Below are positions 1 through 8,952 of a stretch of 10,483 nucleotides of DNA, piece by piece. A program made the position numbers and the translations under genes. The DNA is from Kiritimatiellia bacterium (GTDB taxonomy: Bacteria; Verrucomicrobiota; Kiritimatiellia; RFP12; UBA3636), in NCBI GenBank assembly GCA_017413145.1, contig JAFPUX010000492.1, positions 1 through 10,483 of the forward strand. Direction: 5' to 3'. Under the pieces are notes generated by a model that was given only the letters and a program-made list of their open reading frames with translations, ran no database searches and was not told where the DNA came from. The first letter of the stretch is position 1. Every line of letters starts with the position of its first letter.

Positions 1-2087
1 CATGCCGCGTCGCACGCGGCGGTCCACGCGGCGAGCGCGTCGGGCTTCGCGTCGCGCACGGCGTCCGCCGCGGCGGAAAGCGTGCGCAGCTCGCCGAACG
101 CGGCCTGCGCGCCTTCGATTGCGTCGATCAGCGCGGCGACCTTGTCGTTCTTCGTGGCGAGCTTCTCGCCGTCGGGCAGCGCGCCCGCGATCGTCTTGCG
201 GACGCCGCCGCGCTTGAACAGGCGCGAGAAGAAGCCGGCGTTGGCCTTCGCCCAGCGGCGCTTGAGGGAGTCTACGTCGAGCCCGAGCAGCTTTTCCGGG
301 ACGAACGCCGGCTCGGCCGCGCGGAACGCGGTCCAGCGTTCGAGCGCGCCGCGCAGCGTCTCCCAGTCGGACGCGAACAGCCCCGCCGGGACGGCGGGCG
401 CGGTCGCGAGCAGGTCGGCGAGGCGCGCGGCGGCGGTGAGGCGCGCGTCCGCGAGCGCTTCCGGGTCGAAACCGAGCGCGTCGCGCACCGGCGCGGCGGC
501 GGCGGCGAAGGCGTCCGCCGCGGCGATCGTGGCGCGCGCGGTCGAGTCCATTTCGTCCGCGAAGGACGGCGTCCACGCCGTGGCCCAGACGAACGCGAAC
601 GGGTCGTAGAGCTCGGCGGGCACGTCGCGCGCCGTCTCGGCGAGCGCCTCGACGAGCGCGACGGAGTCGGCGAGGCCGTGTTCGCCGAGCGGGGCGTCGG
701 GAAGGCCGGCGACGGGCGCGGCGAGCTCTTCGTCCGCGCCGTGCGCGAGCAGATAGGAGAACGCGCGGTAGGGCGTGAGGCCGCACGGGTGCGGCTTGTG
801 CAGGGCGCGGACGTAGGCGTCGAGCTTCTTGCGCGCGGCGCGCAGCTTCGCGAGCTCCGCGTCCCACGCCTCGGGCGGCGTCGTGCCCGCGTAGGCGAGC
901 GACTCGGCGAACTGGCGCAGCACGTCGGCCTTGCCGGCCTTGTTGGAGTGCAGCTCCAGGCAGAACGGCGCGAGGCCGATCTTGCGCAGGCGGCGTTGCA
1001 CCACTTCGAGCGCGGCGCGCTTCTCGGCGACGAAGAGAACCGTGCGCCCCGCGGCCATGCACGAGGCGATCAGGTTCGTGATCGTCTGCGATTTGCCGGT
1101 GCCGGGCGGGCCGTGAAGGACGAAATTGCGGCCGCGCTGCGCGGCGAGGACGGCGGAGAGTTGCGAGGAGTCGGCGGCGAGCGGGCAGAGCGGCTGCGCC
1201 TCGTCGCTGATGCCGTCCACCTGCGAGGGCTCCACGGCGGCCACGCCGTCGTCGAACGCGCCGCCGCCCTTCACGAGGTGCGCAACGACGGGCGACTTGG
1301 CGAGGTCGTCGAGGCGCGTCGTGAGGTCCTTCCACATGAGGAACTTGCTGAACGAGAAGCGGCCGAGCCAGACCTCGGGCAGCACCTCCCAGCCTTCGAG
1401 CGAGCGCACCGCGGCGCGGAACGACGAGAGGACGGCGTCCACGTCGACGCCGTGCTCGTCCGCGGGGAGCGGGTCGACGTCCGCCGGCACGGCGCGCTGT
1501 TCGCGCTTGAGCATCTCGAGGAGCGTGACGTTGACGACCGGGTCGTCGTCCGCCGCCTTGAGCGTGAAGCCTGCCTTCGCGGGAAGGCGCGTGAGCAGCA
1601 CGGGCAGGAGCAGGATCGGCGCGCGGTAGACGGGCGCCTTGTCGCCCTTGCCGTCCTTCCACTGGAGCGTGCCGAGCGCGAGGAAGAGCGTGTTCGAGCC
1701 GCCCTCCTCGAGGTCGGTGCGCGCGGCGCGGAAGAGCGAGAGCAGGCGCGCGTAGGTCTTCGCGCCGGCGGTGGGCGCGACGTAGAGCCGGTGGTGCTCG
1801 GCCTCGGCGGCGAGAAAGTCCTCCGTCGCGTCGGGCGGCAGCTCCAGGACCTTGTGCGCCTCGCCCTCCGCGAGGGCGTCCTCGAGGCGCGCGGGAAGCT
1901 TGAGCGCGAGGCGGACGGCGTGGGGGCCCTCCTTGAAATTGAGCAGGCGGTTGCGGCGCGAAAGGTCGAGCAGCTGGGCGCACCAGCGCTGCACGCGCGG
2001 CGGGACGCCGGGCTGGCCGGCGCAGGCGCCCTCGGCGGGGGTTTCGGGGGAAGCGGACGGGGGTGTTTCGTTCATGCCCTTCATCAT
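1..2087 (-). CDS. DUF4011-type superfamily 1 helicase, N-terminal part (cut by the window edge)
   Basis: This is a large P-loop helicase-like protein, of which about 695 residues are visible. The N-terminus has the DUF4011 signature (LLDLSRRNRLLNFK, about residues 39-52). A Walker A motif, GPPGTGKSQ, lies at about residues 326-334 (bases 1086-1112). It is followed by VLFVAEKRAALEVVQRRL and CLELHSNKAGK, which are typical of the SF1/AAA_11 helicases fused to DUF4011. Walker B and the remaining helicase motifs should lie beyond the left edge. Family members are usually 1,500-2,000 residues and often end in DUF3320 or a Vsr/DUF559-like nuclease; neither can be seen here. In-frame ATGs occur at 2087, 2084 and 2075, none with a convincing ribosome binding site, so the start is uncertain. 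The gene lies 47 nt beyond the 3' end of a co-directional tRNA-Arg. Some relatives are anti-phage proteins, but that role here is inference. The family call is strong. Confidence 0.88.
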   Translation of the reverse strand, partial: MMKGMNETPPSASPETPAEGACAGQPGVPPRVQRWCAQLLDLSRRNRLLNFKEGPHAVRLALKLPARLEDALAEGEAHKVLELPPDATEDFLAAEAEHHRLYVAPTAGAKTYARLLSLFRAARTDLEEGGSNTLFLALGTLQWKDGKGDKAPVYRAPILLLPVLLTRLPAKAGFTLKAADDDPVVNVTLLEMLKREQRAVPADVDPLPADEHGVDVDAVLSSFRAAVRSLEGWEVLPEVWLGRFSFSKFLMWKDLTTRLDDLAKSPVVAHLVKGGGAFDDGVAAVEPSQVDGISDEAQPLCPLAADSSQLSAVLAAQRGRNFVLHGPPGTGKSQTITNLIASCMAAGRTVLFVAEKRAALEVVQRRLRKIGLAPFCLELHSNKAGKADVLRQFAESLAYAGTTPPEAWDAELAKLRAARKKLDAYVRALHKPHPCGLTPYRAFSYLLAHGADEELAAPVAGLPDAPLGEHGLADSVALVEALAETARDVPAELYDPFAFVWATAWTPSFADEMDSTARATIAAADAFAAAAAPVRDALGFDPEALADARLTAAARLADLLATAPAVPAGLFASDWETLRGALERWTAFRAAEPAFVPEKLLGLDVDSLKRRWAKANAGFFSRLFKRGGVRKTIAGALPDGEKLATKNDKVAALIDAIEGAQAAFGELRTLSAAADAVRDAKPDALAAWTAACDAA

Positions 2088-2104
2088 ACACTATCCGCGC
2101 CCTC

Positions 2105-2120
2105 GCCCGCAAGCGCGGGC
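2105..2120. other. Short GC hairpin between the tRNA and the helicase gene
   Basis: A perfect 6-bp inverted repeat (GCCCGC / GCGGGC with a 4-nt loop) sits between the tRNA 3' end and the helicase start. It could end the lipoprotein-tRNA transcript on the minus strand or stabilise its 3' end. No T-run follows on either strand, so it is not a classical intrinsic terminator. Confidence 0.4.
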
Positions 2121-2134
2121 AAGAGACGCGGAGA

Positions 2135-2211
2135 TGGTACCCCTGGCCGGATTCGAACCGGCGACCAGCTGCTTAGAAGGCAGCTGCTCTGTCCAGCTGA
2201 GCTACAGGGGT
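2135..2211 (-). tRNA. tRNA-Arg (anticodon UCU, reads AGA)
   Basis: A complete cloverleaf can be folded on the minus strand. The acceptor stem ACCCCTG pairs with CAGGGGT at 7 of 7 positions. The D arm is GCTC/GAGC. The anticodon stem GCTGC/GCAGC encloses the loop CTTCTAA, with anticodon TCT at 2175-2177. The T arm is GCCGG-TTCGAAT-CCGGC. The discriminator base is A, followed by an encoded CCA (2135-2137). The UCU anticodon decodes AGA, probably a rare codon in such a GC-rich genome. The 5' end lies only 10 nt after the stop codon of the upstream lipoprotein gene, and no separate promoter is obvious in between. It may therefore be processed from a shared transcript. The 3' end faces the DUF4011 helicase gene. 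Confidence 0.96.
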
Positions 2212-2221
2212 GCGGAAAACG

Positions 2222-3091
2222 CTAGAACGCCATGAAGTGGCGCACCGTGTCCGGCATCGCGGCGCGGACGCGCGCCTGCTCGTTGGTCGGAATCGCCGTG
2301 CGGAACGCGAACAGGTGCGTCAGCTGCGTCATGTTCGTCATCGAGCCGGGCAGCTTCGCGAGGCGCGGGTTGCCGTCCACGTCGATGCGGTGCAGCTTCT
2401 CCAAGGAGCAAAGCCCCTCGGGGAGCGACGTCAGGTCGTTGTCGCCAAGGTCGAGCTCCTCGAGGGAGGACATCTTCAGCACGACGGGCGGGACCTCCTT
2501 GAGGCCGTTGCCGCGCAGGTACAGGCGGCGCACGTCCGTCCAGTTCGCGGCCGTGGCGGGCAGGTCCGAGAGCTTGTTGCCGTTGAGGCGCACCCACTTG
2601 AGCGCGGCCAAATCGCCGACGGCGTCCGGCAGGTTCGTGAGCGCGTTGCGGTCGAGGTTGAGGTACGTGAGGCCCTTCATGCCGCAGACGGCGGCGGGGA
2701 GCGACGCGAGGCCGTTGTCGGAAAGGTAGAGGTTGCGCAGCGCCGGCAGCGAGGCCGCTTCTGCGGGCAGGTCCTTGAGGCCGGTCCCCGCCAGATCGAG
2801 CTCGTAGAGCCCCTTCGCCGCCGCGATCGACGCGGGGACCTCGGCGGCGGCCTTCTGGCCGCGGACCGACACGCGCCGCAACGCCGGGAACGAGCCCAGG
2901 TCGTCCGGAAACGCCTGCAAATCCTGCGCGAGGGAGTAGTCGAGGAACGTCGCCGTCTCGCGGAGCGAGGCCGCCTCGGCGGGCGAAAAGGCCGTCACGT
3001 CGCGGCGCGGCGCGGCGTGCTCGAAGCACCCGCCGGCGAGGGCGGCGAGAGCGGCGCAGAGGAGGGTCGCGAAGCGGTTCTGGGGGGGCAT
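2222..3091 (-). CDS. Leucine-rich-repeat lipoprotein
   Basis: The 289-residue product starts with a lipoprotein signal peptide: a hydrophobic stretch at residues 7-19, then a lipobox ending AGGC with the acceptor Cys at 22. About eight leucine-rich repeats of 23-24 residues follow, from residue 71 to about 256, with consensus LxxLxLxxNxLxxLPxxxxxL. The repeat starts at 71, 95, 118, 141, 164, 187, 210 and 233 are almost perfectly phased. A short C-terminal cap ends in F. Such domains usually bind proteins; the partner cannot be read here. The start at 3091 is chosen because AAAGGA lies 8 nt upstream and because it places the signal peptide at the N-terminus. The frame stays open to 3220, but the extra 43 residues cross the promoter region. 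The stop is TAG, 10 nt before the tRNA. The gene is divergent from the barrel protein gene, so the two may be co-regulated. Confidence 0.9.
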   Translation of the reverse strand: MPPQNRFATLLCAALAALAGGCFEHAAPRRDVTAFSPAEAASLRETATFLDYSLAQDLQAFPDDLGSFPALRRVSVRGQKAAAEVPASIAAAKGLYELDLAGTGLKDLPAEAASLPALRNLYLSDNGLASLPAAVCGMKGLTYLNLDRNALTNLPDAVGDLAALKWVRLNGNKLSDLPATAANWTDVRRLYLRGNGLKEVPPVVLKMSSLEELDLGDNDLTSLPEGLCSLEKLHRIDVDGNPRLAKLPGSMTNMTQLTHLFAFRTAIPTNEQARVRAAMPDTVRHFMAF

Positions 3092-3103
3092 GAGAAAAAT
3101 CCT

Positions 3104-3132
3104 TTGAGTTTTTTTCCGAAATCGGCTAGGAT
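3104..3132 (+). promoter_or_regulatory. Candidate promoter for the barrel protein gene
   Basis: TTGAGT (3104-3109) and TAGGAT (3127-3132) are separated by 17 nt; each matches 4 of 6 consensus bases. The -10 overlaps an inverted repeat at 3123-3140. A rival plus-strand -10, TATAAA at 3175-3180, has no recognisable -35 but would give a shorter leader. Which one is used is undecided. Confidence 0.35.
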
Positions 3133-3140
3133 TGTAGCCG
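3116..3140. promoter_or_regulatory. Operator-like inverted repeats, distal site
   Basis: CGGCTA-N6-TAGCCG at 3123-3140 is a perfect 6-bp inverted repeat. It is immediately preceded by, and partly overlaps, a smaller one, CCGA-AA-TCGG (3116-3125). It covers the candidate plus-strand -10. In the lipoprotein transcript it would lie in the 5' leader and could form a hairpin. It could be a DNA-binding site or an RNA structure. Confidence 0.4.
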
Positions 3141-3167
3141 TTCCCGCCCCGCAGGTGGGGTCGGTGC

Positions 3168-3189
3168 GGCCGATTATAAACCATCGGCC
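3168..3189. promoter_or_regulatory. Operator-like inverted repeat framing the -10 element
   Basis: GGCCGAT (3168-3174) and ATCGGCC (3183-3189) form a perfect 7-bp inverted repeat with an 8-nt spacer that holds the AT-rich core of the divergent promoter region. It overlaps the minus-strand TATAAT and contains the plus-strand TATAAA. A dimeric regulator bound here would block RNA polymerase. The regulator is unknown and not encoded nearby. Confidence 0.5.
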
Positions 3190-3202
3190 CCCCGCAAATC
3201 AA
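3173..3202 (-). promoter_or_regulatory. Sigma70-type promoter for the LRR lipoprotein (and perhaps the tRNA)
   Basis: On the minus strand, TTGATT (3202-3197) is followed after 18 nt by a perfect TATAAT (3178-3173). Transcription should start near 3166, giving a leader of about 75 nt before the ATG at 3091. No terminator is seen before the tRNA, so the same transcript may include tRNA-Arg. The -35 lies just upstream of the ribosome binding site of the divergent gene. Confidence 0.6.
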
Positions 3203-3219
3203 TCCCAAAGGACGATCCA

Positions 3220-3939
3220 ATGACCAAGCAACTTCTCCTCGCCGGCGCCGCCGCGATGTTCGCCACCGCCGCTTCGGCCGTGTCCCAGATTCCCAACGAC
3301 GGCACGATCGAGAACTACGCCATCATCGCCACCGACATGTCCGGCCTCCACGGCGGCGTCCAAGGCCGCATCGGCGAACGGACCCTCTCGCAGAAGAACG
3401 GTTTCGAAGGCGTCTTCGACCTCAACCGCGTCGACGCGTATCTCGGCTACGACCTGTGCCGCTGGCTCACGGTCTACGGATTCGTCGGCATCGCGGACGC
3501 GAAGTCCGACGACTTCTTCGAGGTTTCGGAAGGCGACACCAAGTCGACCTACGGCGGCGGACTCTGGGCCGCGCTGATCGACGACGACCAGCTCGACATC
3601 ATGTCGACGTTTTCGCGCTTCCGCCTCAACTTCGGCGCCGAGTACGCCTACACGGACGCCAACGACCTCTCCATCGGCGAGACGGACGTCTTTCTCACGT
3701 TCGAGCTCCTCAACGACATGTTCCTGATCCACGAGATGTACCCGTCGTCGATCGGACTCTTCGCCGGTCCGGTCTTCTCGATGCTCGACGCCGACGGCTA
3801 CGAGCAGGACGAGGACGACCGCTGGGGCCTCACGGTCGGCCTCTCGATGACCTTCTCCCGCCGCGTCTACGTGAACGGCGGCATCGACATCTTCCCGGAC
3901 GACCACATGGTCTACGCCTCCGCGGGCGTCCGCTTCTAG
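3220..3939 (+). CDS. Secreted, probable outer-membrane beta-barrel protein
   Basis: The 239-residue protein has a clear Sec signal peptide, MTKQLLLAGAAAMFATAASA, with an ASA cleavage motif after residue 20. The mature part is rich in alternating hydrophobic and polar stretches with many aromatics, for example RVDAYLGYDLCRWLTVYGFVGIA cut by short acidic turns. It ends in GVRF, a terminal phenylalanine as used by barrel assembly. Size and pattern fit a barrel of about 8-10 strands. I do not recognise a named family. The start is supported by AAAGGA at 3207-3212, 7 nt before the ATG. It is divergent from the LRR lipoprotein and followed by a hairpin, so it is probably monocistronic. A role in envelope structure or small-molecule passage is plausible but not shown. 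Confidence 0.82.
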   Translation: MTKQLLLAGAAAMFATAASAVSQIPNDGTIENYAIIATDMSGLHGGVQGRIGERTLSQKNGFEGVFDLNRVDAYLGYDLCRWLTVYGFVGIADAKSDDFFEVSEGDTKSTYGGGLWAALIDDDQLDIMSTFSRFRLNFGAEYAYTDANDLSIGETDVFLTFELLNDMFLIHEMYPSSIGLFAGPVFSMLDADGYEQDEDDRWGLTVGLSMTFSRRVYVNGGIDIFPDDHMVYASAGVRF

Positions 3940-3961
3940 GGGCGCTCCGCCGCCCCGCCCA

Positions 3962-3996
3962 CGCTCCGGTGCGCGCCGTCCGGCGCGGCCGGAGCG
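3962..3996 (+). terminator. Strong hairpin after the barrel protein gene, probable terminator
   Basis: CGCTCCGG (3962-3969) pairs with CCGGAGCG (3989-3996), and an inner CGCGCC/GGCGCG stem closes a 4-nt GTCC loop, with only a small internal loop between. It begins 23 nt after the stop codon. The following bases (CTTGCTAT) are only weakly T-rich, so it may terminate inefficiently or act as a 3' stabiliser. Confidence 0.5.
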
Positions 3997-3998
3997 CT

Positions 3999-4007
3999 TG
4001 CTATAGA
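3999..4007 (+). promoter_or_regulatory. Weak candidate extended -10 for valS
   Basis: TGC-TATAGA resembles an extended -10 element (TGn plus 4 of 6 bases). No good -35 is found, because that position falls inside the preceding hairpin. It would give a leader of roughly 90 nt that contains the hairpin at 4047-4090. Confidence 0.25.
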
Positions 4008-4046
4008 GACCCTTCCTTTCCGAACCTTTCGAACAACAACCAACTG

Positions 4047-4090
4047 GGGGCCGCGCGCGCGGCCGGAACGGCCGCCGCCGCGCGGGCCCC
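4047..4090 (+). promoter_or_regulatory. GC-rich leader hairpin just before the valS start
   Basis: A long imperfect hairpin pairs GGGGCC (4047-4052) with GGCCCC (4085-4090). A further 5 bp follow past a bulge, then a perfect inner stem GCGGCCG/CGGCCGC (4059-4065 with 4069-4075) around GAA. It ends 11 nt before the ATG and no Shine-Dalgarno sequence is present. It may shape translation or transcription of valS. No T-run follows, and it does not look like a T-box. Confidence 0.45.
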
Positions 4091-4101
4091 TTGCGAATCC
4101 C

Positions 4102-6821
<2,720 letters not shown>

Positions 6822-6825
<4 letters not shown>

Positions 6826-7787
6826 TCCGCCCGCGCCTTCCGCGCGCAGAGGTTCGCGAAAAGCGCGCCGCTGAGGTTGTGCCAGACGCTGAAAAGCGCG
6901 CCGGGCACGGCCGCGAGCGGCATCGAGGCGAAGTGCATCGCCGCGAGGGAGACGGCGAGCCCGGAGTTCTGCATGCCGACCTCGATGGCGAGCGTGCGGC
7001 GGCGGGCGGAGTCCATGCGGAAGAGGCGTCCGGCGCCCCAGCCGAGCGCCAGTCCGAGGCCGTTGTGGAGCACGACCGCGAGCGCGACGAGCGCGGCGGC
7101 CTCGCGGATGCGTCCGGCGGAGGCCGCGACCACGCCCGCGACGATCACCGCGACGACGACCGTCGAGAACGCCGGCATCGCGCGGCGGACGCGCGCGGCG
7201 AAACGGGGCAGCAGTTCGTTGATCGCGACGCCGGCGACGACCGGCGCGATGACGATCTTCACGATGGAGAGGAACATGGCAAGGGCGTCCACGTCGACCG
7301 TCTTTCCGGCGAGCAGCAACACGATCGCGGGCGTGGCGAGCGGCGCGAGGAGCGTCGAACAGGCGGTCATCGTCACCGACAGCGCAACGTCACCCTTCGC
7401 GAGGTAGGCGATCACGTTCGAGGCGGTGCCGCCGGGGCAGGCGCCGACGAGAACGACGCCGAGCGCGATTTCGTCCGGCAGGCCGAGCCCCTTCGCAATC
7501 GCCCAGGCCGCAAGCGGCATGCAGACGTACTGCGCGGCGACGCCGACCGCGACGTCGCGCGGTCGGCGGAGCACGAGCGCGAAGTCGTGTCCGCGGAGCG
7601 AGAGCCCCATGCCGAACATCACCGAGCCGAGGAGCCACGGCACGCACGAAGTCGGAATTGCCGCCTTCACCGGCTCCGGCCACGCCATCGCGGCGGCGCC
7701 GGCGAGCAGCACCCAGACGGCCATGCCGCCCGCGACGGCGTCCAGCGCCGCACCGAGAAACGCTCCCGCGCTCCGTTTCGTTTCCAT
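6822..7787 (-). CDS. BASS-family transporter (bile acid:sodium symporter-like)
   Basis: This 321-residue inner-membrane protein has about nine to ten hydrophobic segments. Family motifs are clear: MFGMGLSL (57-64), GACPGGTASNVIAYLAKGD (115-133), TLLAPLATP and EVGMQNSGLA (269-278). E269 and Q273 match positions used for sodium binding in the family. These proteins move organic anions such as bile acids, pantoate or 2-keto acids with sodium; the substrate cannot be told here. The ATG at 7787 is chosen over the in-frame GTG at 7793 because GGAGG lies exactly 7 nt upstream (7795-7799). That start overlaps the stop of the RAYT gene (TGATG), so translation is probably coupled and the two share a transcript. 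The TAG stop interlocks with the stop of valS on the other strand, leaving no room for a terminator. Confidence 0.93.
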
Positions 7788-8758
7788 CAGCACACCTCCC
7801 TCACGCCGCCGGCGGACCGCAGTTCAAGGAACGGACAGCGGTCGAACAGCGATTCCGGCCTCTCGCGCACCCGTGCCGGCAGTTTCTTCGCCACGCGCCC
7901 GGCGAACGCTTCGCCGCCGAGCGCGAGCCCGTGCACGAATCCCGCCGACCGCCGCATCAGCAGCGCCCGCAGCGACCCGGCCCGCACCGGCCGGCCCTTT
8001 TCGTCCGTCTCGACAAGATCGTACGACGACGGCGAGGCATGGGCCGGCGTCTGTCCGCCGATTGTCTCCGCACAGACGTCCCGGGCTCGTTCCCACGTCG
8101 AATCCTTCGTACCGTACAGGCGGGAAACCAGCGCCCGGAGCCCCGTTTGAGCCGACGCGTCGCCCCGGCATCCGGCACCGTAGCCCGTCCACGGGGATTC
8201 CTCCGCCCGCTCGACGACCGCCGCGCGGACGGGATTGAGGTGGATGTAGCCCGCCACGGTAGTCATCGTGCGGTAAGCCCCCTCCAGGAGAATGCTTTTG
8301 AATCGGCCTTCCCAGATCGTCCCCGTATTGTCGTGACGCTTGTTGTAGTCCTGCGTGTAGGCCTCCTTGAACGTCTTGCAGAACTGGGAAAGGTCGTACA
8401 TTCTGTTTCGCATCCGCGCCTTCTCGTCCTCCACGCGGTCCTCTTGCTGATTCTTCGCCCACCGCGCCCACTTCTTGAGCACGGCGTTGAACTTGGCCGG
8501 ACCGTACAGGGCGAGTATGCGCTTTTCCAGCTCCTTGTCGGACACCTCGCGCTTGCGCGGCACCCTCACGAGCAGATGGAAGTGGTTGCTCATCACGGCA
8601 TACGTGTACACCTCCACGCCGGAAAATGCCGCCGCCCCGCGGATCATCCCCAGCAGAATCGCCTTCTCCGTCTCGTCGATGAGAAACCGCTTTCCCCCGA
8701 TTCTACTCACCACGTGGTAGAACCCCTCCCCCTCCGCTTTGACTCTCGGTCTTCTCAT
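7787..8758 (-). CDS. REP-associated tyrosine transposase (RAYT, Y1/IS200-like HUH family)
   Basis: The 323-residue protein matches the Y1_Tnp fold. YHVVSRIGGKRFL lies near residue 14, the HUH metal motif is in YAVMSNHFHLLV (H59 and H61), and FCKTFKEAYTQDYNKRH carries candidate catalytic tyrosines Y134 and Y138. These are followed by GTIWEGRFKSILLE and YIHLNPVRAA (171-180). A further ~140-residue C-terminal part includes AGFVHGLALGGEAF, seen in longer RAYTs. RAYTs cleave and join single-stranded DNA at REP palindromes and are usually single-copy, resident genes. The ATG at 8758 has GGCGGAG about 9 nt upstream; a GTG at 8788 is possible. No stop or frameshift breaks the gene, so it looks intact. 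Its last codons carry the ribosome binding site of the transporter gene. A palindrome typical of such elements lies 57-80 nt upstream of the start. Confidence 0.92.
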   Translation of the reverse strand: MRRPRVKAEGEGFYHVVSRIGGKRFLIDETEKAILLGMIRGAAAFSGVEVYTYAVMSNHFHLLVRVPRKREVSDKELEKRILALYGPAKFNAVLKKWARWAKNQQEDRVEDEKARMRNRMYDLSQFCKTFKEAYTQDYNKRHDNTGTIWEGRFKSILLEGAYRTMTTVAGYIHLNPVRAAVVERAEESPWTGYGAGCRGDASAQTGLRALVSRLYGTKDSTWERARDVCAETIGGQTPAHASPSSYDLVETDEKGRPVRAGSLRALLMRRSAGFVHGLALGGEAFAGRVAKKLPARVRERPESLFDRCPFLELRSAGGVREVC

Positions 8759-8814
8759 GTTTTCGCGCTCCGCCTGCGACTCTATCACATTTCGAACTGC
8801 CGTTGCAAGGATTT

Positions 8815-8838
8815 TTTAAGGGGACAGACCCCTTTAAA
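8815..8838. repeat. REP-like palindrome upstream of the RAYT gene
   Basis: AAGGGG (8818-8823) and CCCCTT (8829-8834) enclose ACAGA, and the arms extend into TTTAA/TTTAAA with one unpaired base. The GGGGACAGACCCC core resembles motifs I associate with RAYT genes. Its place next to a RAYT supports a REP element or transposase recognition site. Only one copy is seen in this window, so the repeat nature is inferred. Confidence 0.6.
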
Positions 8839-8868
8839 TACTTGTTCAAACGTGGGAGGGAACTCCGG

Positions 8869-8897
8869 TTGCACCGCGCCCGCGCGTGTGTTATGAT
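8869..8897 (+). promoter_or_regulatory. Sigma70-type promoter for the fucosidase-heptose kinase pair
   Basis: TTGCAC (8869-8874) and TATGAT (8892-8897) are separated by 17 nt, with 4 and 5 of 6 consensus bases. Transcription should start near 8904, giving a leader of about 50 nt before the ATG at 8953. This argues against the upstream in-frame starts at 8803 and 8893. Confidence 0.6.
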
Positions 8898-8952
8898 TCC
8901 TGCCATCGCGCGCACGACCCGTGACGGTTGCACCCGGCGACCGATTCCGCAC

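Noticed and set aside
678..2225. A 515-codon open frame on the plus strand
   Set aside because: It runs antisense to the DUF4011 helicase and straight through the tRNA gene. Its arginine-rich low-complexity product is a shadow.
3092..3220. An N-terminal extension of the LRR lipoprotein to 3220
   Set aside because: It would put 43 residues before the signal peptide, cross the TATAAT promoter and bypass the good ribosome binding site ahead of 3091.
4002..4101. A T-box or other known riboswitch in the valS leader
   Set aside because: There is no specifier loop or conserved T-box sequence, only GC-rich hairpins.
8780..8808. A sigma70 promoter for the RAYT gene using TTGCAA at 8803-8808
   Set aside because: No -10 with more than about three matching bases occurs at a suitable distance.
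8803..8952. An N-terminal extension of the fucosidase to 8803 or 8893
   Set aside because: These starts lie upstream of, or within, the TTGCAC-N17-TATGAT promoter. The added residues have no family similarity and no signal peptide.
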